Assembly (NCBI RefSeq): GCF_014268745.2
Contig: NZ_JABWRB020000005.1
Location: 148,705 to 212,704, forward strand
Origin: Pseudomonas zanjanensis
GTDB lineage: Bacteria; Pseudomonadota; Gammaproteobacteria; Pseudomonadales; Pseudomonadaceae
Length of the DNA stretch: 64,000 nt
Direction of reading: 5' to 3'
A program made the translations under genes and the position numbers. Each line of letters begins with the position of its first letter. The first letter of the stretch is position 1. Of this stretch, positions 17,349 through 26,496 are shown in pieces. Below the pieces are notes generated by a model that saw only the letters and a list, made by a program, of their open reading frames with translations, did not search any database and was not told the DNA's origin.

Positions 17349-19271
17349 CTATGGCACTGTCGCCTTGAGCCCCGCCAGCAGCAACCGCTGGGCCAATTCC
17401 TCCTTCAACCCCTCGGGACTGGTCAACTGCATCCGCTCCAGATGCCCGGCATATTCCCAGGGCTCCGGAGCATCCAGCGCGGCTTTGCCCAGCTCCAGGA
17501 TCTCAGTGAGCTTGAACTTGCTCTTGAGCCAGTTCAGCGCCCGTAATAGGTCCCGCTCCAGCCCATCGAAATCACAGCCCAGCGGGTACTCGGGAAACAG
17601 GTTCGGATGGCGTGTCTGGATCGCCTGCAACCGCTCCGAGGTGTTGTCGGCGAACCGCGGATCGAGACGGAAATCCTTCGGCAGCTTGCCGGCCTTTTGC
17701 GCCTGCTCGATCAACCCGGGCTGGAAGCGTGAGTCGCTGATGTTCAGTAACGCCTCGATCACTGCCGCGTCGGTCTTGCCGCGCAGGTCGGCGATGCCGT
17801 ATTCGGTGATCACGATGTCCCGCAGGTGCCGGGGAATCGTGCAATGGCCGTACTCCCAGACGATATTCGAGCTGATCTCGCCCCCGGCCTCACGCCAACT
17901 GCGCAGCAGCAGGATCGAGCGCCCGCCCTCCAGCGCATGGCCTTGGGCAACGAAGTTGTACTGCCCGCCCACACCGCTGAGCACTCGCCCATCTTCCAAC
18001 TGATCGGCCACCCCGGCGCCCATCAGGGTCATGGTGAAAACCGTGTTGATGAAACGAGCATCGAGGCGTTGCAGGCGCTTGAGCTGTTCCTGGCCGTACA
18101 GCTCGTTGATGTAACTGATGCGCGTCATGTTGAATTCGCGCAGACGGCTTTGCGGCAGCTCGCTCAGGCGCTCGTAAAAACTGCGCGGGCCGAGGAAGAA
18201 TCCGCCGTGTATGCAGATGCCGTCGGGTTGCGCCGCCTCGTCGAGCGTCCCGGCATTGGCCCGCTCCTGGGTCGCCTCGTCGGGGTAGACCTTGCGCCGG
18301 ATGATCCCGGCCTCCGCCAGCGCCAGCAAACCGTTGACGAACATTTCACTGCAACCGTACAACCCTTTGGCAAACGGCTCGACCCCGCCCTCACGCTCGA
18401 TCAATTGCGCCCACTGGCTAAGGTTCAGGTCCGCCAGCAACGCCTGGTAGCCGGCGTTATCGGCCTGGCGCGCCAGCAGTGCCGCGGTCAATGCGTCGCC
18501 CATCGAGCCGATACCGATCTGCAACGTACCGCCATCGCGCACCAGGGTACTGGCGTGCAGGCCGATCAAATGGTCCTGGAAACCCACCGGCATGTTCGGC
18601 GTGGAGAACAACGTGTGGCTGTCCTTTTCGTCGATCAACAGGTCGAAAGCGTCGATGCCGACTTCCGCATCGCCGGGCATGTAGGGCAAGTCGCTGTGGA
18701 CCTGGCCCACCATGAGAATGGTCTCCCCGGCCTCGCGCCGCTTGGCGATCATCGGCAGCAGGTCGAGGGTGATGTCCGGGTTGCAGCTCAGGCTCAGGCG
18801 ATCCGGGTGCTCCGGATCGCTCGCCACCAGTTGCGCCACCAGGTTCAAGCCGGCGGCATTGATGTCCCGGGCCGCATGGCTGTAGTTGCTGCTGACGTAG
18901 TCTTGCTGGGCCGACGTGCTATGCAGCAGGCTGCCGGGCTGCATGAAGAATTGCTGGACGCGGATGTTGGCCGGCAGGCTGTCCCGCTGCAGGTCCGCCA
19001 AGAAATCCAGCTCGGGGTAATCGCCGAAGACCCGTTCGATAAAGGGTTCGAGGAAGCGCTTCTGCAAACCATCGCCCAGGTTCGGCCGGCCCAGGCTCAG
19101 GGCGGTGTAGATGGTCAGCTGTCGCTCGGGCAGTTGCGCGATGCGCCGGAACAGCGCGTTGGCGAACAGGTTGGGCTTGCCCAGCCCCAGGGGCATACCG
19201 AGGTGAATATGTGCCGGCAGGCGCTCGAGCACGTCATCCACCGCCTGTTCGATTGAACACAACTGCACCAT
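17349..19271 (-). CDS. acetyl-CoA hydrolase / CoA-transferase family protein
   Basis: The 640-residue protein belongs to the acetyl-CoA hydrolase/transferase family (enzymes such as succinyl-CoA:acetate CoA-transferase and 4-hydroxybutyrate CoA-transferase). Supporting motifs are GIGSMGDALTAALL in the first half, ITEYGIADLRGKTDAAVIEALL in the C-terminal domain and the glycine-rich SGVGGQYNFV. It is longer than the typical 430-500 residues, with an extended C-terminal region and an insertion in the middle, so substrate assignment is unsafe. GGAGG precedes the ATG at 19271. It stands alone, reading away from cytochrome c5. Confidence 0.85.
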   Translation of the reverse strand: MVQLCSIEQAVDDVLERLPAHIHLGMPLGLGKPNLFANALFRRIAQLPERQLTIYTALSLGRPNLGDGLQKRFLEPFIERVFGDYPELDFLADLQRDSLPANIRVQQFFMQPGSLLHSTSAQQDYVSSNYSHAARDINAAGLNLVAQLVASDPEHPDRLSLSCNPDITLDLLPMIAKRREAGETILMVGQVHSDLPYMPGDAEVGIDAFDLLIDEKDSHTLFSTPNMPVGFQDHLIGLHASTLVRDGGTLQIGIGSMGDALTAALLARQADNAGYQALLADLNLSQWAQLIEREGGVEPFAKGLYGCSEMFVNGLLALAEAGIIRRKVYPDEATQERANAGTLDEAAQPDGICIHGGFFLGPRSFYERLSELPQSRLREFNMTRISYINELYGQEQLKRLQRLDARFINTVFTMTLMGAGVADQLEDGRVLSGVGGQYNFVAQGHALEGGRSILLLRSWREAGGEISSNIVWEYGHCTIPRHLRDIVITEYGIADLRGKTDAAVIEALLNISDSRFQPGLIEQAQKAGKLPKDFRLDPRFADNTSERLQAIQTRHPNLFPEYPLGCDFDGLERDLLRALNWLKSKFKLTEILELGKAALDAPEPWEYAGHLERMQLTSPEGLKEELAQRLLLAGLKATVP

Positions 19272-19360
19272 CGGACCCTCCAGGACATTCCATGAATGTG
19301 GGTTGGACCGAGCTTGCCGGGTCTTGGTTGCGATGAACAGCCCCGAAAAATCCCAGGCGC

Positions 19361-19388
19361 AAAAAAGCCGCTCGTAAGCGGCTTTTTT
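19361..19388 (-). terminator. rho-independent terminator after cytochrome c5 gene
   Basis: A perfect 12-bp hairpin (AAAAAAGCCGCT / AGCGGCTTTTTT, loop CGTA) with T-tracts on both strands follows the cytochrome gene stop codon on the minus strand. Confidence 0.92.
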
Positions 19389-19406
19389 GTGAAAGATGTT
19401 GGCGTA

Positions 19407-19829
19407 TTACAGGCCAGACATCTCTTTGATAGCGCCCTTGAGGTCGTCATCGGAGCAGTCGGCGCAGGTGCCTTTAGGCGGCATGGCGTTCACGCCAGTA
19501 ATCGCCTTGGCCAGGATGCCATCGAGACCACCCTGGTGGTCGGCGCGCTCTTTCCAGGCAGCCTTGTCGCCGATTTTCGGCGCGCCCAGCAGGCCAGTGC
19601 CGTGGCAAGCGTTGCAGTGTTTTGCGATCACGTCTTTCGGCGTCTTGGCAGCCCCGCCGCCAGCCGAAGCCACGACTTCCATACCCTTGCATTCCTTGCC
19701 CTGGACGCAGACCTGGCCGACGGGTTCAAGGCGCTTGGCGATTTCGTCGTTCGGCGCCGCTTGAGCGGTCGCAGCCCATAGGGCCAATACGGTTGCTGGT
19801 GCAGCCAGCATTTTCATAATTAGGTTCAC
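19407..19829 (-). CDS. cycB: cytochrome c5
   Basis: The 140-residue periplasmic monoheme cytochrome has a signal peptide (about 1-25, ending AQA-APND), a CNACH heme-binding motif near residue 72 and the c5-type second half with a downstream methionine ligand region (NAMPPKGTCADCSDDD) that adds a disulfide pair. Class I c5 cytochromes carry electrons to terminal oxidases or denitrification enzymes. A GTG at 19829 with GAGGG 8 bases upstream is the likely start; ATG at 19817 is an alternative with a weaker site. Position next to pauR matches PA5300. Confidence 0.93.
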   Translation of the reverse strand: MNLIMKMLAAPATVLALWAATAQAAPNDEIAKRLEPVGQVCVQGKECKGMEVVASAGGGAAKTPKDVIAKHCNACHGTGLLGAPKIGDKAAWKERADHQGGLDGILAKAITGVNAMPPKGTCADCSDDDLKGAIKEMSGL

Positions 19830-20000
19830 GCGTACACCCTCAATGGTGGCTAGTCACGCCTGCGGCCACGGTTTGCAGGCGGGCGCAAGTATAGCGGTAA
19901 GCCTGTCACTCTGAAACAACCCCAAAGTCGCAAGGGTCTTGTTTGTCATGACAGCCCAACAAGCGGGCGCCTTGGCCACGCGGGCCTGGCGCCTCTCGGT

Positions 20001-20549
20001 CTAGAAATTGGCCGGTGTGGCTGCGCTGATCAGTCGCGCCGGCACGTCGAACGGATTACGGAAACGGTGCGGCTTGGTGCTTTCGAAATAATAGCTGTCG
20101 CCGGCTTCGAGCACGAAGGTTTCGACGCCGACCACCAATTCCAGCCGCCCTTCCACCAGGATCCCGGTTTCCTCGCCCTCATGGGTGAGCATCTCTTCAC
20201 CGGTATCGGCACCCGGTGGATAGATTTCATTGAGGAAGGCAATCGCCCGGCTCGGGTGTGCCCTGCCCACCAGCTTCATGGTCACGGCGCCGTCGGAGAT
20301 GTCGATCAGTTCGTTGGCTTTGTAGACGATCTGGGTCGGTTTCTCCTGAAGGATCTCTTCGGAGAAAAATTCGACCATGGACATGGGAATCCCGCCAAGG
20401 ACCTTACGCAGCGAACTGATCGAGGGGCTGACGCTGTTCTTCTCGATCATCGAAATAGTGCTGTTGGTGACGCCCGCGCGCTTGGCGAGTTCACGCTGGG
20501 AAAGGCCTTTGAGTTTACGAATGGATTGCAGTCGTTCACCGACGTCCAA
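20001..20549 (-). CDS. pauR: HTH-cupin regulator of polyamine catabolism
   Basis: The 182-residue repressor has an N-terminal XRE helix-turn-helix (about 5-60: SQRELAKRAGVTNSTISMIEKN) and a C-terminal cupin_2 domain (about 105-180, GEEMLTHEGEETGILVEGRLEL). It lies between cytochrome c5 and dadX, exactly where P. aeruginosa has PauR (PA5301), the repressor of the pau polyamine-degradation genes that responds to putrescine and cadaverine. The start is TTG at 20549 with GGAGG about 8 bases upstream. Likely targets in this window are the PauB-type oxidase at 24758 and kauB at 31326. Confidence 0.9.
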   Translation of the reverse strand: MDVGERLQSIRKLKGLSQRELAKRAGVTNSTISMIEKNSVSPSISSLRKVLGGIPMSMVEFFSEEILQEKPTQIVYKANELIDISDGAVTMKLVGRAHPSRAIAFLNEIYPPGADTGEEMLTHEGEETGILVEGRLELVVGVETFVLEAGDSYYFESTKPHRFRNPFDVPARLISAATPANF

Positions 20550-20677
20550 TGCTGGAGCCTCCAGGGAATCAGGTTGTGTGGAAAGTGAGCGTTATCATGG
20601 CGACAGCGTTCAGTATTTACAACACTTTGACCCGAATCCTGTGCGGTGAAGCGACTTTCGGTAGGTTGCGCTTCGTG

Positions 20678-21751
20678 TCAGGCCCCGGAATAGAGCCGTG
20701 GCACCCGCCGCAGGTTGCAGAAAATCTGATAAGGAATCGTGTCGGCGGCCTTGGCGACATCGCTGGCGAGGATGTGCTTGCCCCAAAACTCCACGGTCGA
20801 GCCGAGCCCGGCCTGGGGGACTTGGGTCAAGTCGACAGCCAGCATGTCCATCGACACCCGGCCCACCAACTGGCTGCGCTGCCCCTCCACCAGCACCGGG
20901 GTGCCGGTGGGGGCCTGGCGTGGGTAGCCGTCGGCATAACCCATGGCGACCACGCCCACCCGGGTCGGTTGCGTGGTCACGAAGCGAGCGCCATAGCCCA
21001 CCGGCTCGCCGGCAGGCAATTCGCGCACGCTGATGATCTTCGACTCCAGGGTCATCACCGGTTGCAAGCGCGAGGCGACAGCGTTGGGCTCATCAAAAGG
21101 CGTGGCCCCGTAGAGCATGATGCCCGGGCGCACCCAGTCGCTGGGTATCTGCGGCCAGCCTAGCACCGCTGGTGAATTGCGCAGGCTGATCGGCGCCACC
21201 AGGCCCTGGCGGGCTTTGTCGAAGATCGCCAGTTGCTCGGTACTACTGGGATCGTGCAGTTCATCGGCACGGGCGAAGTGGCTCATCAACACAATCTTCG
21301 CCACTTTGCCGCTGGCGAGCAGGCGACGGTAGGCCGCCTGGTAATCCGTCGGATGCAGGCCGACCCGGTGCATGCCGGAATCGAGCTTGAGCCAGACGGT
21401 GATCGGCTGGCTCAGAGGGGCTTTTTCAATCGCTTCAAGCTGCCACAACGAATGCACCACGCACCAGAAATCGTGCTCGACGATCAGTGGCAACTCATCG
21501 GCTTCGAAAAACCCTTCCAACAGCAGGATCGGCCCACGAATCCCGCCGGCCCGCAATTCCAGGGCCTCTTCGATGCAGGCCACGGCAAACCCGTCCGCCG
21601 TGTCCTGCAGCGCCTCGGCGCAACGCACCGCGCCGTGCCCATAGGCGTCGGCCTTGATCACCGCAAGGGCTTTGGCCCCCGTGACTTCGCGGGCCAATTG
21701 GTAGTTGTGACGCAGGGCTTGGAGATCGATCAGGGCACGGGCAGGACGCAT
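20678..21751 (-). CDS. dadX: catabolic alanine racemase
   Basis: The 357-residue PLP enzyme interconverts L- and D-alanine to feed DadA. The PLP lysine motif AVIKADAYGHGAVR lies near residues 30-43 and the second catalytic region is GVVAMGYADGYPR. Length fits DadX. The gene is last in the dadA-ridA-dadX series on the minus strand, 97 bases from ridA, and would be transcribed from the dadA promoter under Lrp control as in P. aeruginosa. Confidence 0.96.
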   Translation of the reverse strand: MRPARALIDLQALRHNYQLAREVTGAKALAVIKADAYGHGAVRCAEALQDTADGFAVACIEEALELRAGGIRGPILLLEGFFEADELPLIVEHDFWCVVHSLWQLEAIEKAPLSQPITVWLKLDSGMHRVGLHPTDYQAAYRRLLASGKVAKIVLMSHFARADELHDPSSTEQLAIFDKARQGLVAPISLRNSPAVLGWPQIPSDWVRPGIMLYGATPFDEPNAVASRLQPVMTLESKIISVRELPAGEPVGYGARFVTTQPTRVGVVAMGYADGYPRQAPTGTPVLVEGQRSQLVGRVSMDMLAVDLTQVPQAGLGSTVEFWGKHILASDVAKAADTIPYQIFCNLRRVPRLYSGA

Positions 21752-21848
21752 GGCGGCAGGCTTCTAGGCGGTCATCAATAAAAAACCGGCGCGGGCTGAC
21801 GGCATGAACCGCCCGCAGCGCCGGAAGAGGGATCGTTTCGGCCGGGGA

Positions 21849-22202
21849 TTAAGGCAGCGCGGCCACGACGGACAGCTCCACCAGAATCTCCGGTTCACAC
21901 AGCTTGGCCTCAACCGTGGCACGGGCCGGGGCGACGCCTTTGGGCAACCATTGGTCCCAGACGGCATTCATGCCTGCGAAATGGGCCTCGATGTCCTTCA
22001 GGTAGATCGTCACCGATAACAGCCGCGTCTTGTCAGTCCCGGACAGGTCCAGCAAGCGTTCGATATTGGCCAGGCATTCGCGGGTCTGCTGTTCAATACC
22101 GGCGTTCATGTCGTCGCCGACCTGCCCGGCCAGGTAAACGGTGCCGTTGTGCACGACAACCTGGCTCATGCGGTCATTGGTGAGCTGGCGCTGGATTGAC
22201 AT
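21849..22202 (-). CDS. RidA family protein in the dad operon
   Basis: The 117-residue protein belongs to the YjgF/YER057c/UK114 (RidA) family, which hydrolyses reactive imines and enamines released by amino-acid oxidising and PLP enzymes. VYLAGQVGDD and the C-terminal CEPEILVELSVVAALP fit the family. It lies between dadA and dadX, where the imine made by DadA would need clearing. Its ATG at 22202 lies inside the 3' end of dadA (29-base overlap), suggesting translational coupling. Confidence 0.93.
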   Translation of the reverse strand: MSIQRQLTNDRMSQVVVHNGTVYLAGQVGDDMNAGIEQQTRECLANIERLLDLSGTDKTRLLSVTIYLKDIEAHFAGMNAVWDQWLPKGVAPARATVEAKLCEPEILVELSVVAALP

Positions 22203-23478
22203 GTTTTGCAGACTCCTGGTGTTTGCTACCGTAACGGGAAATATCGAGGCCTTCGGCGCTGATCTGCGGCTTTTTCTTTGCCATCAGGTCGGCCAACAGG
22301 CGACCGGAACCACAGGCCATGGTCCATCCAAGGGTGCCATGGCCGGTGTTCAGGAACAGATTCTTGAACGGTGTGGCGCCTACGATTGGCGTGCCGTCCG
22401 GGGTGGTCGGGCGCAAGCCGGTCCAGAAACTGGCCTGGGCCAGGTCGCCGCCCTGAGGATAAAGGTCGTTGACGATCATCTCCAGGGTTTCGCGCCGACG
22501 AGGGTTGAGGGACAGGTCAAAACCGGCGATTTCCGCCATGCCGCCCACCCGAATGCGATTGTCGAAGCGGGTGATCGCGACCTTGTAGGTTTCGTCGAGA
22601 ATGGTCGAGGTCGGTGCCATGGCCGGGTTGGTGATCGGCACGGTCAGGGAGTAACCCTTGAGCGGATACACCGGTGCACGGATCCCGAGGGGCTTGAGCA
22701 GTTGCGGCGAATAGCTGCCCAGGGCGAGCACATAACGGTCGGCGGTTTCCAGCTTGCCGTCGATCCACACGCCGTTGATGCGATCACCCGCGAAGTCCAG
22801 GCGTTGGATGTCCTGGCCGAAGCGGAATTGCACGCCCAGCTTCACCGCCATTTCCGCCAGGCGCGTGGTAAACATCTGGCAGTCGCCGGTCTGGTCGTTG
22901 GGCAAGCGCAAGGCACCCGCCAGGATGTCGGTGACATTGGCCAGGGCCGGTTCGACCCGGGCGATGCCTTCGCGGTCGAGTACTTCGAACGGCACGCCGG
23001 ACTCTTTCAACACGGCGATATCTTTTGCCGCGCCATCGAGCTGGGCCTGGGTGCGGAACAACTGCGTAGTCCCCAGGCTACGGCCTTCGTAGGCAATGCC
23101 GGTTTCGGCGCGCAGTTCGTCGAGGCAGTCGCGGCTGTACTCGGACAGGCGGACCATGCGCTCCTTGTTGATTGCGTAGCGGTTGGCGGTGCAATTGCGC
23201 AGCATCTGCGCCATCCACAGATATTGATCGATGTCGGCAGTGGCCTTGATCGCCAGTGGCGCATGGCGTTGCAGCAGCCATTTAATGGCCTTGAGCGGCA
23301 CGCCCGGCGCGGCCCACGGCGAGGCATAACCCGGCGACACCTGACCGGCATTGGCGAAACTGGTTTCCATGGCAGGTGCTGGCTGACGGTCGACCACCAC
23401 CACTTCAAACCCGGCACGAGCCAGGTAATAAGCACTGACGGTACCGATGACGCCGCTACCCAAGACCAGAACGCGCAT
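22174..23478 (-). CDS. dadA: D-amino acid dehydrogenase small subunit
   Basis: The 434-residue FAD enzyme oxidises D-alanine to pyruvate and passes electrons to the respiratory chain at the inner membrane. The N-terminal FAD-binding motif reads VLVLGSGVIGTVSAYYLARAG in two overlapping parts, and the C-terminus has NTGHGTLGWTMACGSG, both hallmarks of DadA. It is the first gene of dadA-ridA-dadX and is divergent from lrp across 155 bases. The C-terminal tail beyond residue 415 is variable and overlaps the ridA start. Confidence 0.96.
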   Translation of the reverse strand: MRVLVLGSGVIGTVSAYYLARAGFEVVVVDRQPAPAMETSFANAGQVSPGYASPWAAPGVPLKAIKWLLQRHAPLAIKATADIDQYLWMAQMLRNCTANRYAINKERMVRLSEYSRDCLDELRAETGIAYEGRSLGTTQLFRTQAQLDGAAKDIAVLKESGVPFEVLDREGIARVEPALANVTDILAGALRLPNDQTGDCQMFTTRLAEMAVKLGVQFRFGQDIQRLDFAGDRINGVWIDGKLETADRYVLALGSYSPQLLKPLGIRAPVYPLKGYSLTVPITNPAMAPTSTILDETYKVAITRFDNRIRVGGMAEIAGFDLSLNPRRRETLEMIVNDLYPQGGDLAQASFWTGLRPTTPDGTPIVGATPFKNLFLNTGHGTLGWTMACGSGRLLADLMAKKKPQISAEGLDISRYGSKHQESAKHVNPAPAHQ

Positions 23479-23633
23479 GTTGATGCCCTCATCGCGGATA
23501 ACCGCTGACGTTTGTTGTACATAGCTTTGATGGGCGCAGTGTAAAAAAGATCAGCCAGTGCTTTTCACTATATAAACACCTATATTTGGCGAGAATTCTC
23601 GGCAAAACCCCTTTTCATGGAGGCGCATCACCT
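23479..23633. promoter_or_regulatory. divergent dadA / lrp promoter region
   Basis: The gap holds an AT-rich stretch around 23545-23600 (ACTATATAAACACCTATATTTGG) flanked by the two divergent starts. In P. aeruginosa the dad operon is activated by the adjacent Lrp, and this is the natural binding region. I see no unambiguous operator repeat. Confidence 0.5.
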
Positions 23634-24122
23634 GTGCGTACCAACACCCAGACCAAACGCGAGCTGGACAAGATCGACCGCAACATCCTGCGGATCCTCC
23701 AGGCGGACGGACGGATCTCCTTCACCGAGCTGGGGGAAAAGGTCGGCCTCTCCACCACGCCCTGTACCGAACGGGTGCGGCGCCTGGAGCGCGAAGGGAT
23801 CATCATGGGCTACAACGCCCGGCTCAACCCGCAGCACTTGAAGGGCAGCCTGCTGGTGTTTGTCGAAATCAGCCTCGACTACAAATCCGGCGACACCTTC
23901 GAAGAATTCCGACGCGCCGTGCTGAAATTGCCTCACGTGCTGGAATGTCACCTGGTGTCAGGAGATTTCGACTACCTGGTGAAAGCACGGATTTCCGAGA
24001 TGGCGTCGTACCGCAAGCTGCTGGGGGACATCCTGCTCAAACTACCCCACGTGCGCGAATCCAAGAGCTACATCGTGATGGAAGAAGTGAAGGAGAGCTT
24101 GAACCTGCCGATTCCGGATTGA
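23634..24122 (+). CDS. lrp: Lrp/AsnC family regulator of the dad operon
   Basis: The 162-residue protein begins (M)RTNTQTKRELDKIDRNIL and has an N-terminal helix-turn-helix (about 28-47, SFTELGEKVGLSTTPCTERV) and a C-terminal RAM/AsnC effector domain. I chose GTG 23634 with GGAGG at 23619-23623, which gives the N-terminus known from Pseudomonas Lrp; the frame extends to 23586 but without a ribosome-binding site. It sits divergent to dadA and likely activates it in response to alanine. Confidence 0.95.
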   Translation: MRTNTQTKRELDKIDRNILRILQADGRISFTELGEKVGLSTTPCTERVRRLEREGIIMGYNARLNPQHLKGSLLVFVEISLDYKSGDTFEEFRRAVLKLPHVLECHLVSGDFDYLVKARISEMASYRKLLGDILLKLPHVRESKSYIVMEEVKESLNLPIPD

Positions 24123-24138
24123 TGGCAGCCCCCAAGGC

Positions 24139-24237
24139 CGCCTTCGCGAGCAGGCTCGCTCCCACACAGGTAGGTGGCGAACGCTTTCTTGCGAACTACA
24201 GAGAGCCCTTGTGGGAGCGAGCCTGCTCGCGAAAGCC
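24139..24237. repeat. pair of REP units
   Basis: Two REP units lie tail to tail: CGCCTTCGCGAGCAGGCTCG near 24141 and GTGGGAGCGAGCCTGCTCGC near 24211, between lrp and the YkgJ-type gene (convergent). Confidence 0.85.
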
Positions 24238-24258
24238 GCGACTCGGTATGCCAGACCG

Positions 24259-24612
24259 CTAGACCAACACCTGCCGAGTGCTGGCCATATATTCATGAAT
24301 CTGCTTCTCCACACGCGGATGAATCAGTTCCACCGGTCGCCGGCCATTGGGACACGGCAAGGTCGCCGTGGTGCCGAACAGCCGACAGATCAGCGGACGC
24401 TCGTCATAGACCGTGCAACCGTTGGGCCCCAGGTGCACGCAGTCGAGCGCTTCCATGGCCGCATCCTGTTCGGCGCGGGTCTTGCGGGGCAAGCGGGCCA
24501 TTTCCTCGGGCGAGGTGGTGACCGGACCGCAGCAGTCATGGCAGCCCGGTACGCACTCGAACGAGGGAATCTGCTGGCGTAGCGTGCGAATTTTTTGACT
24601 GTTGCAGCTCAT
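24259..24612 (-). CDS. YkgJ family cysteine cluster protein
   Basis: The 117-residue protein carries the YkgJ-type cysteine pattern: FECVPGCHDCCGP near the start, then CVHLGPNGCTVYDERPLICRLFG, a motif thought to bind zinc or an iron-sulfur cluster. I took the ATG at 24612 (MSCNSQKIRTLRQQ); the frame is open to 24678 but the extra part looks non-native. No clear Shine-Dalgarno is visible for either. Function of the family is unknown. It is divergent from the FAD oxidoreductase. Confidence 0.85.
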   Translation of the reverse strand: MSCNSQKIRTLRQQIPSFECVPGCHDCCGPVTTSPEEMARLPRKTRAEQDAAMEALDCVHLGPNGCTVYDERPLICRLFGTTATLPCPNGRRPVELIHPRVEKQIHEYMASTRQVLV

Positions 24613-24757
24613 CGAGACGGTTACCGAGAAGGACTGTCCGGGATTCTGCCTTAAAAGCCGCGGACCAGACAGCGCCAACCGACCGGTGTTGCCCGAGGAG
24701 GAATCCCCGGCTTATGCTCCGTAAAATTTCTCAAACAGAACAATCAGGATTACGCAC

Positions 24758-26071
24758 ATGAACGCCCGTGTTCAGCAACCTGCCCCGAACCACGCGCACG
24801 CCGCCTCTTACTACGCCGCCAGCAGCCTGCCGCAACCGGACCATCCGGTGTTGCAGGGGGAGTTGCGGGTGGACGTCTGCGTCGTCGGCGGCGGGTTCTC
24901 CGGGTTGAACACGGCGATCGAACTGGCTGAACGCGGCATGAGCGTGGCGCTGCTGGAGGCGCACCGGATCGGCTGGGGCGCCAGCGGGCGCAACGGCGGC
25001 CAATTGATCCGTGGCGTCGGCCATGGCCTCGACCAGTTCGCGCCCATCATCGGCACCGACGGCGTGCGCCAGATGAAGCTCATGGGCCTTGAGGCGGTGG
25101 AAATCGTTCGGCAGCGGGTCGAGCGCTTCCAGATTCCTTGCGACCTCACCTGGGGCTACTGCGACCTCGCCAACAAACCCAGCGATCTGGAAGGCTTCGC
25201 CGAAGACGCCGAAGAACTGCGCAGCCTCGGTTATCGCCACTCGACCCGACTGCTGCAAGCCGACGAAATGCACAGCGTCGTAGGCTCGGATCGCTACGTC
25301 GGCGGATTGATCGACATGGGCTCGGGCCATCTGCATCCGCTTAACCTGGCCTTGGGCGAAGCCGCCGCCGCGCAGCAACTGGGAGTCCGGCTGTTCGAGC
25401 AATCGGCGGTCACGCGTATCGACTACGGCCCTGAAGTGAAGGTGCACACCCAACAGGGCTCGGTCCACGCCAAGACGCTGGTACTGGGCTGCAACGCCTA
25501 CCTCAACGGACTCAACCCGCAACTCGGCGGTAAAGTGTTGCCGGCCGGAAGCTACATCATCGCCACCGAACCCTTGAGCCAGGCGCAGGCACAGGCGTTG
25601 TTGCCGCAGAACATGGCGGTCTGCGACCAACGGGTGGCATTGGATTACTACCGGCTTTCGGCCGATCGTCGCTTGTTGTTCGGCGGGGCCTGTCACTATT
25701 CCGGCCGCGACCCGCAGGACATTGGCGCCTACATGCGTCCGAAGATGCTCAAGGTGTTCCCGCAGTTGGCGGGCGTGAAAATCGACTATCAATGGGGCGG
25801 GATGATTGGCATCGGTGCCAACCGCTTGCCGCAGATCGGCCGGCTCAAGGACCAACCCAATGTGTATTACGCCCAAGCCTATTCCGGCCACGGCGTGAAT
25901 GCCACGCACCTGGCCGGCAAATTGTTGGCCGAAGCCATCAGCGGGCAGCAGAGCAGCGGTTTCGACCTGTTCGCCCAGGTCCCGCACATGACCTTTCCGG
26001 GTGGCAAGCATTTGCGCTCGCCGTTGTTGGCGTTGGGGATGTTGTGGCATCGGTTGAAAGAGTTGGTCTAG
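24758..26071 (+). CDS. FAD oxidoreductase, PuuB/PauB type (gamma-glutamylputrescine oxidase-like)
   Basis: The 437-residue DAO-family flavoprotein has the FAD-binding motif VCVVGGGFSGLNTAIELAERG at about residues 40-60 (in two parts) and the family stretch GWGASGRNGGQLI. The C-terminal half has YYAQAYSGHGVNATHLAGKL. This matches PuuB/PauB enzymes that oxidise gamma-glutamylated polyamines, and its place downstream of lrp matches PA5309 (PauB4). It probably works with kauB at 31326 under PauR. No pauA-type glutamylpolyamine synthetase is in the window. Confidence 0.88.
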   Translation: MNARVQQPAPNHAHAASYYAASSLPQPDHPVLQGELRVDVCVVGGGFSGLNTAIELAERGMSVALLEAHRIGWGASGRNGGQLIRGVGHGLDQFAPIIGTDGVRQMKLMGLEAVEIVRQRVERFQIPCDLTWGYCDLANKPSDLEGFAEDAEELRSLGYRHSTRLLQADEMHSVVGSDRYVGGLIDMGSGHLHPLNLALGEAAAAQQLGVRLFEQSAVTRIDYGPEVKVHTQQGSVHAKTLVLGCNAYLNGLNPQLGGKVLPAGSYIIATEPLSQAQAQALLPQNMAVCDQRVALDYYRLSADRRLLFGGACHYSGRDPQDIGAYMRPKMLKVFPQLAGVKIDYQWGGMIGIGANRLPQIGRLKDQPNVYYAQAYSGHGVNATHLAGKLLAEAISGQQSSGFDLFAQVPHMTFPGGKHLRSPLLALGMLWHRLKELV

Positions 26072-26081
26072 CCCAACAACC

Positions 26082-26174
26082 GTGGCGAGGGAGCTTGCTC
26101 CCGCTGGGTTGCGCAGCGACCCTACGATTTTGCGGTCGCTGCGCAACCGAGCGGGAGCAAGCTCCCTCGCCACA
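26082..26174. repeat. REPIN of the GTGGCGAGGG class
   Basis: An inverted pair (GTGGCGAGGGAGCTTGCTCC and its complement) enclosing a second inverted repeat GGTTGCGCAGCGACC / GGTCGCTGCGCAACC, so almost the entire 90 bases can fold into one long hairpin. Confidence 0.9.
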
Positions 26175-26188
26175 GGTCCTTGATCACG

Positions 26189-26434
26189 TCAAAGCCGCCA
26201 GAACGGTTTCAGCCCCTCCTCCCGCGCCTGCTCTCGGCTCAGCCCAACGTCATGCAACTGTTCGGGTGTAAGTTCCAGCAAGGCCTTGCGTGTATGCAGA
26301 CGATGCCAGAACAGGCCCCAGCGACCGAGGCCGGACGGTGCATTGCGCAATGTCGCGCTGCGCAGCCCTTTCTCTTGCCCTGCCGCCAGTTCCTGACTGT
26401 GTAACGTCAGCCGCACATCGCTCAAGCCGTTCAT
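26189..26434 (-). CDS. DUF1127 domain protein
   Basis: The 81-residue basic protein has the DUF1127 signature in its second half: WGLFWHRLHTRKALLELTPEQLHDVGLSREQAREEGLKPFW. Small DUF1127 proteins are widespread in Alpha- and Gammaproteobacteria; some bind RNA or affect phosphate and carbon metabolism. AGGAG lies 9 bases before the ATG at 26434. It is divergent from the MocR-type regulator with 179 bases between, and is a likely target of that regulator. Confidence 0.88.
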   Translation of the reverse strand: MNGLSDVRLTLHSQELAAGQEKGLRSATLRNAPSGLGRWGLFWHRLHTRKALLELTPEQLHDVGLSREQAREEGLKPFWRL

Positions 26435-26496
26435 TTTGATCGCTCCTGTTTACTTGGGTAGCCAGAGGTTTCATGATGCGCGGACGGCAAAAAGCA

